Below, one piece after another: positions 30,597 to 37,915 of a DNA stretch of 64,000 bases. Below the pieces are notes generated by a model that was not told where the DNA came from, did not search any database, and worked only from the letters and a program-made list of their open reading frames with translations. The first letter of the stretch is position 1; every line of letters begins with the position of its first letter. Position numbers and translations under genes: made by a program. The DNA comes from Bradyrhizobium sp. CCBAU 53351 (GTDB lineage Bacteria > Pseudomonadota > Alphaproteobacteria > Rhizobiales > Xanthobacteraceae), in assembly GCF_015291745.1 (NCBI RefSeq), contig NZ_CP030059.1:558001-622000 (forward strand), read 5' to 3'.

Positions 30597-31322
30597 ATGG
30601 CACGTGTTGCATTGGTCACGGGTGGTACGCGGGGCATTGGTGCTGCGATCAGCAAGGCACTGAAGGCGGCTGGCTACAAGGTCGCGGCGAGCTACGCCGG
30701 CAACGACGCGGCGGCGGAGAAGTTCAAGGCCGAGACCGGCATCGCCGTCTACAAATGGGACGTCAGCAGCTTCGACGCCTGTGCCGAAGGCGTGAAGAAG
30801 GTCGAGGCCGATCTCGGGCCGATCGAGGTGCTCGTCAACAATGCCGGCATCACCCGCGACACCGCCTTCCACAAGATGACGCTCGAGCAGTGGAACGCCG
30901 TCATCAACACCAATCTCGGTTCGCTGTTCAACATGACGCGCCAGGTCATCGAGGGCATGCGTGCGCGCAAGTTCGGCCGCATCATCTCGATCTCGTCGAT
31001 CAACGGACAGAAGGGGCAGTTCGGTCAGGTCAACTATTCCGCGGCGAAGGCCGGCGATATCGGTTTCACCAAGGCGCTCGCGCTGGAGAATGCCAAGGGT
31101 GGCATCACCGTGAACGCGATCTGCCCCGGCTACATCAACACCGAAATGGTGCAGGCGGTGCCGAAGGACGTTCTGGAGAAGAACGTGATCCCGCAGATCC
31201 CGGCCAACCGGCTCGGCGAACCCGAAGAGATCGCGCGCGCGGTCGTGTTCCTCGCGGCCGACGAGTCCGGTTTCATCACCGGCTCGACGCTCACCGTCAA
31301 CGGCGGCCAATACATGGTGTGA
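30597..31322 (+). CDS. phaB: Acetoacetyl-CoA reductase
   Basis: 241 residues, SDR family. It reduces acetoacetyl-CoA to (R)-3-hydroxybutyryl-CoA with NADPH. VTGGTRGIGAAI is the cofactor motif at residue 7, NNAGITRD follows near residue 82, the catalytic Ser is in ISISSINGQKGQFGQ and Tyr/Lys in NYSAAK. The INGQKGQFGQVNYS stretch is specific to PhaB. AAGGGAAGGA precedes the ATG. Despite its place after phaA, a terminator lies between them. Confidence 0.96.
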   Translation: MARVALVTGGTRGIGAAISKALKAAGYKVAASYAGNDAAAEKFKAETGIAVYKWDVSSFDACAEGVKKVEADLGPIEVLVNNAGITRDTAFHKMTLEQWNAVINTNLGSLFNMTRQVIEGMRARKFGRIISISSINGQKGQFGQVNYSAAKAGDIGFTKALALENAKGGITVNAICPGYINTEMVQAVPKDVLEKNVIPQIPANRLGEPEEIARAVVFLAADESGFITGSTLTVNGGQYMV

Positions 31323-31360
31323 TGCGATCGCATCACGCCGGCTGATATTTTGCACATCGG

Positions 31361-31473
31361 CGTGCCCGGGCTTGTCCCGGGCATCATGCCCTGTCATTCC
31401 GGGGCGCCGCGAGAGCGGCGAACCCGGAAACTCGAGATTCCGGGTCTGGCGCTACGCGCCATCCCGGAATGAC
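31361..31473. repeat. Composite palindromic repeat
   Basis: GCCCGGGcttgtCCCGGGC (31364-31382) is the same hairpin unit as at 27506. It is followed by a second family: TGTCATTCCGGGGCG ... CATCCCGGAATGACG, whose inverted ends are at about 31392-31404 and 31461-31474 and enclose CCGGAAActcgagaTTCCGG. It joins the phaB 3' end to the exporter gene and may act as terminator. Confidence 0.75.
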
Positions 31474-31486
31474 GAGGCCTTCCAAG

Positions 31487-32356
31487 ATGACTCCCCGCAC
31501 CGCCACGCTGATCGGATTGACCGCGATCCTGATGTGGTCGCTGCTCTCGGTGATGACGGTGGCGACCGGAACGATCCCGGCGTTTCAGCTCGCGGCCATG
31601 ACCTTCGCGATCGGCGGCCTCGTCGGCCTGCTCACCTGGATCGGCCGCGGCGATGCCGCGAAAAGCCTGCGTCAGCCGCTCGTCGTCTGGGTCGTCGGCG
31701 TCGGCGGCCTGTTCGGCTATCACGCGCTGTATTTCCTCGCGCTCCGCTTCGCGCCGCCGGCCGAAGCCGGTCTTCTGAACTACATGTGGCCGCTCTTGAT
31801 CGTGCTGTTCTCCTCGTTCCTGCCCGGCGAGCGGCTCGCTTTGCATCACATCGTCGGCGCCGTGCTCGGCCTCGTCGGCACCGTGCTGCTGTTCGCCGGC
31901 AACACCAGCGGATTTGCACCGGGGGCGGTGCCGGGACTGATCGCAGCCTTCATTGCCGCGTTCGTCTGGGCGGCCTATTCGGTGCTGTCGCGCCGGCTGA
32001 AAGCGGTGCCGACGGATGCCGTCGCGGGCTTCTGCCTTGCCACCGCAGCGCTGGCCGCGCTGATGCACGGTTTGCTTGAAACCACGGTGTGGCCGGAGAC
32101 CATTTTGCAATGGCTTTCGGTTCTCGCCCTCGGCATCGGTCCCGTCGGGGCGGCCTTCTACGCCTGGGACATCGGCATGAAGCGTGGCGACATCCGCGTG
32201 CTCGGCGCCGCCTCCTACGCGACGCCGCTGCTCTCGACCGGCTTCCTCATCGCCGCCGGCTTTGCCAAGGCCAGCGCCAACATCGCCATCGCCGCGATTC
32301 TGATTGCCGGCGGCGGCCTGATCGCGGCGAAGGACATGGTGCTGAGGAAGAGGTGA
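31487..32356 (+). CDS. DMT-family exporter (EamA, YddG-like)
   Basis: 289 residues with about ten hydrophobic segments forming two EamA repeats. The end of the second repeat (GIGPVGAAFYAWDIGMKRGDIRVLGAASYATPLLST) resembles YddG-type aromatic amino acid exporters. Start chosen at ATG 31487; the in-frame ATG at 31469 is inside the repeat element. Substrate is inferred weakly. Followed at once by another palindromic repeat. Confidence 0.88.
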   Translation: MTPRTATLIGLTAILMWSLLSVMTVATGTIPAFQLAAMTFAIGGLVGLLTWIGRGDAAKSLRQPLVVWVVGVGGLFGYHALYFLALRFAPPAEAGLLNYMWPLLIVLFSSFLPGERLALHHIVGAVLGLVGTVLLFAGNTSGFAPGAVPGLIAAFIAAFVWAAYSVLSRRLKAVPTDAVAGFCLATAALAALMHGLLETTVWPETILQWLSVLALGIGPVGAAFYAWDIGMKRGDIRVLGAASYATPLLSTGFLIAAGFAKASANIAIAAILIAGGGLIAAKDMVLRKR

Positions 32357-32357
32357 T

Positions 32358-32402
32358 CGTCATTCCGGGCGCGCCGCTTGCGCGCGGCGTCCCGGAATGA
32401 CG
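32358..32402. repeat. CGTCATTCCGGG palindromic repeat
   Basis: CGTCATTCCGGG (32358-32369) and CCCGGAATGACG (32391-32402) are perfect inverted copies around a GC-rich inner hairpin. Same family as the second part of 31361-31473. It lies between convergent exporter and cupin genes. Confidence 0.85.
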
Positions 32403-32411
32403 GTGTAGGCG

Positions 32412-32834
32412 CTACGGCTCCCAGCCCTTCGGTGCGAGCTCGAAGCCTGCGAACTCGAAGGCGGGCGCCACGGTGCAGCCGACCAGGGTCCACTCGCCCG
32501 TGGTCTCAGCCATCTGCCAGGCCTGCTCCGGCACGATCGCCTGCGGCCGCTCGCCGCCGGCGAGATCGGTGCCGAGCCGCACTTCGTGCCGCGAGCAGCC
32601 GTCATGGGCGATGCGCAGCATCAGGGGGCTGCCCGCATAATAATGCCAGGTCTCGACCGCATCGACGCGATGCCAGTGCGAGCGTTCGCCGCGTGCGAGC
32701 AGGAAGTAGATCAGGGTCGAGCGCGACCGGCCGTTGGCGTCCGTGGCCTGGTCACGAAACGTCTCGCGATAATGGCCGCCCTCGGGATGCGGCCGCAGTT
32801 CAAGGCGAGCGATGATCTCGGCTGCGGTCGGCAT
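32412..32834 (-). CDS. Cupin-fold protein, DUF985 family
   Basis: 140 residues, complete. The DUF985 signature is clear: LRPHPEGGHYRET, STLIYFLLARGERSHWHRVDAVETWHYYAGSPL-type core, and GWTLVGCTVAPAF-like end (here EWTLVGCTVAPAFEFAGFEL). His and Glu residues in HWHRVDAVETWH could bind metal or a sugar as in cupins. The family is widespread but its role is unsettled. It is 50 bases downstream of gloB on the same strand, so likely one transcript. Confidence 0.9.
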   Translation of the reverse strand: MPTAAEIIARLELRPHPEGGHYRETFRDQATDANGRSRSTLIYFLLARGERSHWHRVDAVETWHYYAGSPLMLRIAHDGCSRHEVRLGTDLAGGERPQAIVPEQAWQMAETTGEWTLVGCTVAPAFEFAGFELAPKGWEP

Positions 32835-32884
32835 CGATCCCCGTCAGGTCTATGCTTCAGGACTTGCGCGTCAGGATTTATGCG

Positions 32885-33652
32885 TCAGGATTTGTTCTTG
32901 CGCTCGCGCAGCTCGCCGAACACTGCGGCGGCATCCGCGCCCTTCATGTGCAGCCTGGCTGCGACCGACGGTTCGTCGGCGCGCAGGAACACATTGGCCC
33001 GCTTCTCCTCGCCAAGCAGTGTCGGAATGGTCGGCCTGTTCTCGGCGCGGAGCTTCGTCACCTCCGCCGCGCGCGCCTGCAGCGCCGCATTGTCGGGATC
33101 GACGGTGAGCGCGAACTTGACGTTGGAGGCCGTGTATTCGTGGCCGCAATAGAGCTTGAAGTCGTCGGGCAGGGCGCGCAGCTTCAGGAGGGAATCCCAC
33201 ATCATGGGGTAGGTGCCCTCGAACACGCGTCCGCAGCCGATCGAGAACAGCGTGTCGGCGGCGAACACCGTCTTCTCGGTGTCGAACACGTAGGAGATGT
33301 GGTCGAGCGTGTGGCCGGGCGTCTCCAGAACGCGCGCCAGCAGATTGCCGATCTTGACCACGTCGGCATTGGCGACGCGCAGGTCGACATTGGCGATGGC
33401 GGTGGTCTTGTCGTGCGGCGCGACGACGCGGCAATTGTATTTCCGCTTGAGTTCGGCGACTCCGCCGACATGATCGCCGTGATGATGGGTGATCAGGATG
33501 TCGGTGAGCTGCCAACCCTCGCGCTCCAGCGCCTGGACGATCGGGCCAGCCTCGGGCGCGTCGATCGACGCCGTTGCCTTGGTTTCCACATCGTGGATCA
33601 GATAACCGAAATTGTCGTTTAAACAGGTGAAAGTACGAATTTCGGCGGCCAT
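32885..33652 (-). CDS. gloB: Hydroxyacylglutathione hydrolase (glyoxalase II)
   Basis: 255 residues, metallo-beta-lactamase fold. It hydrolyses S-lactoylglutathione to lactate in methylglyoxal detoxification. ITHHHGDHVGG holds the metal His/Asp set; TPGHTLDHISY, FAADTLFSIGCGRVFEG and YCGHEYTASNVKFA, including the product-binding segment, are typical of glyoxalase II. The start at 33652 (MAAEIRTFTCLNDN) is preceded by GGAGATGAC. The C-terminal helical domain is present. It is divergent from a methyltransferase gene. Confidence 0.95.
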   Translation of the reverse strand: MAAEIRTFTCLNDNFGYLIHDVETKATASIDAPEAGPIVQALEREGWQLTDILITHHHGDHVGGVAELKRKYNCRVVAPHDKTTAIANVDLRVANADVVKIGNLLARVLETPGHTLDHISYVFDTEKTVFAADTLFSIGCGRVFEGTYPMMWDSLLKLRALPDDFKLYCGHEYTASNVKFALTVDPDNAALQARAAEVTKLRAENRPTIPTLLGEEKRANVFLRADEPSVAARLHMKGADAAAVFGELRERKNKS

Positions 33653-33760
33653 GTCATCTCCATCGCGCTCAGCCCCGCCAGACAAATATGGCGTTAACGT
33701 TGCACAGGCAATGCAATATTCCGCGCGCAGGCGCGGCCTTACGCATGTTACATTGCCGTC

Positions 33761-34504
33761 ATGACCATCGACGTCGTCGACCTCCGCGAGTTCTATTCCC
33801 GTCGCCTCGGCATTGTGGCGCGTCAAATGATCAATCGCGGCATCAGGGAGCGCTGGCCGGGCGCGGAGGGCCAGCGCGTGCTCGGCCTCGGCTATCCCAC
33901 GCCCTATCTGGGGTTGTTCCGCGAAGACGCCGAGCGCTGCATCGCCTTCATGCCGGCGGCCCAGGGCGTCCTGAAATGGCCGACGGGGCGGCCGGCGCTG
34001 GCCTCGCTGGTCGACGAATTCTCGCTGCCGCTGCCCGACGCCGCGGTCGACCGCATCCTGCTGATCCATGCGCTGGAAATGTCGGACGATCCGGCCGCGC
34101 TGCTGCGCGAGGTGTGGCGCGTGCTGTCGCCCTCGGGCCGCGTGATCGCGGTGATCCCGAACCGGCGTGGGGTGTGGACCCGCACCGACAGCACGCCGTT
34201 CGGTCACGGCCGGCCCTATTCGCGCTCGCAGATCACCGACCTGTTGCGCCAGACCTGGTTCACGCCGACCGCCTGGGGCGAGGCGTTGTTCATGCCGCCC
34301 TATGCCGGTGGCTGGGTGCTGAAATCCGCACAGATGTGGGAGCGCGCCGGTGCGGCGCTGTCGCTGCCCTTTGCCGGCGTGCACATCGTCGAGGCCACCA
34401 AGCAGGTCTATCGTGCGATCCCCGCCAAACGCGAGCGGGCGCGGCTGATTCCCTCGCTCGCCAAGCCCGTGCTGGTGCCGTCCTCGACGGTGACGCGCAG
34501 CTGA
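33761..34504 (+). CDS. SAM-dependent methyltransferase next to gloB
   Basis: 247 residues. The SAM-binding start is degenerate (RVLGLGYPTPYLGLF), but LPLPDAAVDRILLIHALEMSDDPAALLREVWRVLSPSGRVIAVIPNR-type core identifies a class I methyltransferase of the type 11 group. The pairing with divergent gloB recurs in alphaproteobacteria, to my knowledge. Target not known. The stop is at the foot of the terminator of the convergent DUF4167 gene. Confidence 0.85.
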   Translation: MTIDVVDLREFYSRRLGIVARQMINRGIRERWPGAEGQRVLGLGYPTPYLGLFREDAERCIAFMPAAQGVLKWPTGRPALASLVDEFSLPLPDAAVDRILLIHALEMSDDPAALLREVWRVLSPSGRVIAVIPNRRGVWTRTDSTPFGHGRPYSRSQITDLLRQTWFTPTAWGEALFMPPYAGGWVLKSAQMWERAGAALSLPFAGVHIVEATKQVYRAIPAKRERARLIPSLAKPVLVPSSTVTRS

Positions 34505-34534
34505 AAAAAATCGTCCCGGCGAGGCCGGGACGAT
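34504..34534 (-). terminator. Rho-independent terminator of the DUF4167 gene
   Basis: ATCGTCCCGGC (34510-34520), loop GAG, GCCGGGACGAT (34524-34534): a perfect 11-base stem. On the minus strand it is followed by seven T (A-run 34504-34510), so it ends transcription from the DUF4167 gene 25 bases after its stop. It may also slow transcription from the other side. Confidence 0.92.
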
Positions 34535-34559
34535 TGCAGTTCACAAACTCAGAACAGGC

Positions 34560-35342
34560 TTATTCGCCGGGCGCGACTTCGTCGCTCGAGGCGGCAGGTG
34601 CTGCCTCGCGCTCGGGGCGCGGGCCATGCGGCCGGCGCCGCCGGCGCGGAAAGCGTTCGCCACCGCCGCCACCTTCGAAGCCGGGTTGGCCGCCATTGGC
34701 GCCGACATTCACTTGCGGCTGCGGACCGGTGATGAAGGACGGCAGGCGATCGACGCTGCCGGCATCGGCGATGACGGGCTGCGGCTGGTTCGCGGGCAGC
34801 GGCTGCGGCTGATATTGCGGCTGCGGGCGATGATCGCGTTCGCGGTGCTCGCGCGGCTGCTGGTCGCGCTGATAAGGCTGCTGCTGGTCGCGTTGCTGAT
34901 GATCACGCTGGTGATGATCGCGCTGGCCGTCGCGGTCGCGCGCGAAAGGCTGCTGCTGCGGCTGCGGGACGAAGCCCGGCTCCTGGCCGAAATTCGAGAA
35001 ATTCTCGCCGTCGTCCTCGCCGTCGTCGCTGTGGCTGCTGACGGGCTCGTCACCGCGCGGCTGCTGGTTCTGGCGGAACTGCTCCTGGGCCGCCGCGATC
35101 AGGCGGAAATAATGCTCGGCATGCTGGTAGTAGTTCTCCGCCGCAACGGGATCGCCGGACGAGCGCGCGTCGCGCGCAAGCTGGAGATACTTTTCGGCGA
35201 TGTGCGAAGCGGTGCCGCGGATCTTGATGTCGGGTCCGTTGGACTCGTAGACCCGGGTCATCGGGTTCTGGCTGCGCCGGTTGTTGTTGTTGTTATTGTT
35301 GTTGCGGTTGCGCATCCGCTGCTTGTTCTGACCGTTTCTCAT
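34560..35342 (-). CDS. DUF4167 protein with poly-Asn start and Gln/His-rich tail
   Basis: 260 residues. Residues about 22-100 carry the DUF4167 domain: TRVYESNGPDIKIRGTASHIAEKY, LQLARDARSSGDPVAAENYYQHAEHYFR. Before it are eight consecutive Asn (14-21). Residues 120-215 are low complexity, with repeated Arg-Asp-Gln-Gln and Gln-Pro blocks, and the end is Arg/Gly-rich (RFPRRRRRPHGP) then acidic. Disordered, basic and Gln-rich tails like this suggest RNA or ribosome association, which is an inference. The family is a marker of alphaproteobacteria and usually follows prmC. Confidence 0.9.
   Translation of the reverse strand: MRNGQNKQRMRNRNNNNNNNNRRSQNPMTRVYESNGPDIKIRGTASHIAEKYLQLARDARSSGDPVAAENYYQHAEHYFRLIAAAQEQFRQNQQPRGDEPVSSHSDDGEDDGENFSNFGQEPGFVPQPQQQPFARDRDGQRDHHQRDHQQRDQQQPYQRDQQPREHRERDHRPQPQYQPQPLPANQPQPVIADAGSVDRLPSFITGPQPQVNVGANGGQPGFEGGGGGERFPRRRRRPHGPRPEREAAPAASSDEVAPGE
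35281..35304. repeat. Trinucleotide repeat coding for eight Asn
   Basis: On the plus strand TTG repeated eight times with one TTA variant; on the coding strand AAC/AAT. It is in the N-terminal part of the DUF4167 gene and is unusual in such GC-rich sequence. Changes in copy number would keep the frame. Confidence 0.85.
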
Positions 35343-35803
35343 GTCCTGCCTTTAATTCCAGCCCTAAAGGTTGCACGCATTACTGATTGCTAGGAGTGAC
35401 CTGGCGACAGCGGTTCACATTGCCCGTGCGCACCGCGCGCAAGAGCGGATTGATCCCTGCCGATGTTCGTCGACCGTCGCGTTCAACAAGGACGCGTTCC
35501 CCACCCGCCAGCATTGATCGCCAGCGAACCCATTCATTTTGCCTGCCGAAACAAGCCCAGCTTTGTTGCGTAAGTCTTCAAGCGCAATATCAGGCTTTCG
35601 TTCACGTTGCGGTCGGAGAGCAGCGCAGCTCCACTGGCTATCGCGCTTCACAGGACCTGCGGCTTGGAACCTTTATCAGTAAAGCTCTCGCCCGAGAGCC
35701 CGGCTTTCGCCCGTAGGTCTACGGGGCCGGCACCGATGTGTTGATCGGAACGTAGTCGTTCCCAAGGGATATTCCAAGAGCTTTTTGCAGGCCAATCCGG
35801 CTT
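35343..35803. other. 461-base gap without a recognised gene
   Basis: The region between the DUF4167 gene and prmC holds no convincing coding sequence; the open frames have poor composition and no known motif. It has a small palindrome GGAACG-TAGT-CGTTCC (about 35747-35762) and a hairpin AAGCTCTCGCCCGAGAGCCCGGCTT (about 35682-35706). The DUF4167 promoter should lie near its right part, read leftwards. A small RNA is possible but not supported. Confidence 0.5.
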
Positions 35804-36700
35804 TTATGGGGGCATTTTTCGGGCCGAAACGGCCCGCGGAATGCCCGCCAGGTCGGCCTTGGCCGGCCTGTCCAACGTTAACCCCGCCGCTGCCATCAGG
35901 GTTTCAATGTTTCTCGCCTGGCCCTGTCCGGCCTCGACGATCAGGGCGCCGCCGGGCGCGAGGCGCTCGGCCGCCTGCGGGATAAGGGCGCGGTAAGCAT
36001 CATATCCGTCGTTGCCGCCATCGAGCGCCAGATGCGGATCGTGCTCGCGCACCTCGACGCTCAATGTCGGAATTTCGGCCGAGGGGATATAGGGCGGATT
36101 CGACACGATGAGGTCGAACGGGCCGCGCAGCGCCGACGCATAGGAGCAAGCGACGAAGGCCGCCCGGTCGCCGAGGCCGAGAGCGGCGGCATTGTCGCGC
36201 GCCGTGTCGAGCGCCGCCAGGCTGACATCGGTGCCGATGCCAAACGCATCGGGAATTTCGTGCAACAGCGCCAGCAGGATCGCGCCCGATCCGACGCCGA
36301 TATCGGCGATGCGCGGGCGCCGTCCCGATATCGTCAGCCCGCGAAAAATCTCGAGCGCCAGTTCGACAACGGTCTCGGTGTCCGGCCGCGGCACCAGCGT
36401 CGCCTCGGACAGCCGGAACGGCATGCCCCAGAATTCCCGCGCGCCGAGAATGCGAGCGACCGGCTCGTGCGCCAGCCGGCGTTGCGCATATCGTTCGAGG
36501 CGTGCGGTTTCTTCAGGCGTGAGCGTTCGCGCCGCCTGCGTCACCATTCCGGTCAGATCGAGCTCCAGGGCCGCGCCGACGAGCAGGCGAGCATCGAGGG
36601 CGGACTCCTCGATGCCGGCCGATCGCAATCGCGCGGCGAGGGCGCGGCGCGCACTCTCGATGCTGTGTCCGGGATCGAAGCTTGTCGTCAATGGAACCAT
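35804..36700 (-). CDS. prmC: Release factor glutamine methyltransferase
   Basis: 298 residues from ATG 36700; another ATG at 36712 is in frame. It methylates the Gln of the GGQ motif in release factors 1 and 2. The N-terminal helical domain is followed by EFWGMPFRLSEATLVPRPDTE, the SAM motif IADIGVGSGAILLAL, and the catalytic NPPY (VSNPPYIPS). All are typical of PrmC/HemK. Its substrate gene prfA is about 7 kb away rather than adjacent, with a transporter cluster between. Confidence 0.95.
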   Translation of the reverse strand: MVPLTTSFDPGHSIESARRALAARLRSAGIEESALDARLLVGAALELDLTGMVTQAARTLTPEETARLERYAQRRLAHEPVARILGAREFWGMPFRLSEATLVPRPDTETVVELALEIFRGLTISGRRPRIADIGVGSGAILLALLHEIPDAFGIGTDVSLAALDTARDNAAALGLGDRAAFVACSYASALRGPFDLIVSNPPYIPSAEIPTLSVEVREHDPHLALDGGNDGYDAYRALIPQAAERLAPGGALIVEAGQGQARNIETLMAAAGLTLDRPAKADLAGIPRAVSARKMPP

Positions 36701-36790
36701 CCTGCCTGGCATCGTGGATAGATCGGCAGGCTTGCTTGCGTCAACGGAAAGGAGCGCGTTTGATCACGCCTCGCAAGCGTGGAGGGGTCC

Positions 36791-37216
36791 ATGACGGCCT
36801 ATGACGATCAGAACGTCTTCGCAAAGATCCTGCGCGGCGAGATTCCCTGCTTCGAGGTGTTCAGGGACGATCGCAGCTTCGCCTTCCTCGATATCATGCC
36901 GCGCTCGCCCGGGCACACGCTGGTGATTCCGCGCGCGCCGGCGCGCGGCATCCTCGACATCGCCGATGACGATCTCGCCGCGGTGACGAGAACCGCCAAG
37001 CGGATCGCGATTGCGGCGATGAGGGCGTTCGACGCCGAGGGCATCATCCTGCAGCAATTCAGCGAGCCGGCCAGCGGGCAGGTGGTTCTTCACCTGCACA
37101 TGCACGTCATGCCGGTCAGGTCCGGGATCGAGCTGTTGCCGGCGCAGACGCGGAAAGAGGACATGGCCGTGCTCGCCGATCACGCCAAGCGGATGGTCGC
37201 GGCGCTCGGCGGTTAA
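36791..37216 (+). CDS. HIT-family hydrolase
   Basis: 141 residues. The histidine triad is HLHMHVMP near residue 103, with an N-terminal FAKILRGEIPCFEV segment typical of the Hint branch. HIT proteins hydrolyse nucleoside phosphoramidates or dinucleoside polyphosphates. GGAGGGG is just before ATG 36791. It ends one base before the convergent livF stop. Substrate not determined. Confidence 0.92.
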   Translation: MTAYDDQNVFAKILRGEIPCFEVFRDDRSFAFLDIMPRSPGHTLVIPRAPARGILDIADDDLAAVTRTAKRIAIAAMRAFDAEGIILQQFSEPASGQVVLHLHMHVMPVRSGIELLPAQTRKEDMAVLADHAKRMVAALGG

Positions 37217-37915
37217 TCAAACGCCGAGATAGCGCTGCAGCAGTTCCGGCTGGGCCTTCAGCTCCTGCGCCGGTCCCTCATGCACGATATGGCCGTTGTT
37301 GATGATGTAGATCCGGCTCGCCAGGGCCAGCGTGGCCGCCAGATTCTGCTCGACCAGCACGATGGTCTGGCCGGCGGCCGCCAGATCGCGGCACGCCTTG
37401 ACGAGATCGTGGACGATGACGGGCGCGAGGCCCTCGAACGGCTCGTCCAGCAGCACGATCTTGGGATCGCGCACCAGCGCCCGCGCGATCGCGAGCATCT
37501 GCTGCTCGCCGCCGGAGAGCTCGGTGCCGCGATTGTTGCGCCGCTCCTTCAGCCGGGGAAACATCTCGTAGATGCGCCCGAGCGGCCAGCGTTTCGGCGC
37601 GGTGATCCCGGCGAGAAGGATGTTCTCCTCCACCGACAGGCTGCCGAAGATCCGGCGTTCCTCGTGCACGAGCTGCATGCCGGCCTGCGCGATCTTGTGG
37701 CTTCGGCGTCCGGCGATGTCGATGCCGTCGAATTTCACGCTGCCGCTGCGCGGCGTCACCACGCCCATCAGGCTCTTCAGCGTGGTGCTCTTGCCGGCGC
37801 CGTTGCGGCCGAGCAATGCCACCACCTCGTGACGCTCGACATGCATGGCGACGTCGAACAGGATGTGGGAATCCCCGTAATAGCTGTTCAGGCCGTTGAC
37901 CTCGATCAGGCTCAT
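37217..37915 (-). CDS. livF: Branched-chain amino acid-type ABC transporter ATPase LivF
   Basis: 232 residues. Walker A GRNGAGKST near residue 36, signature LSGGEQQMLAIARAL near residue 135, Walker B KIVLLDEP and the switch His region VEQN (LVEQNLAATL) are all present. The end LLQRYLGV is the LivF hallmark. The start overlaps the stop of the upstream permease-ATPase gene by 4 bases, so translation is coupled. It powers uptake together with the ATPase half of the fused protein. Confidence 0.92.
   Translation of the reverse strand: MSLIEVNGLNSYYGDSHILFDVAMHVERHEVVALLGRNGAGKSTTLKSLMGVVTPRSGSVKFDGIDIAGRRSHKIAQAGMQLVHEERRIFGSLSVEENILLAGITAPKRWPLGRIYEMFPRLKERRNNRGTELSGGEQQMLAIARALVRDPKIVLLDEPFEGLAPVIVHDLVKACRDLAAAGQTIVLVEQNLAATLALASRIYIINNGHIVHEGPAQELKAQPELLQRYLGV

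Noticed and set aside
35387..35716. 109-codon frame between DUF4167 gene and prmC
   Set aside because: No ribosome binding site, no motif and poor composition.
35747..35762. GGAAC as a third EcfG promoter
   Set aside because: The bases 17 further on do not read GTT; the site is a small palindrome only.
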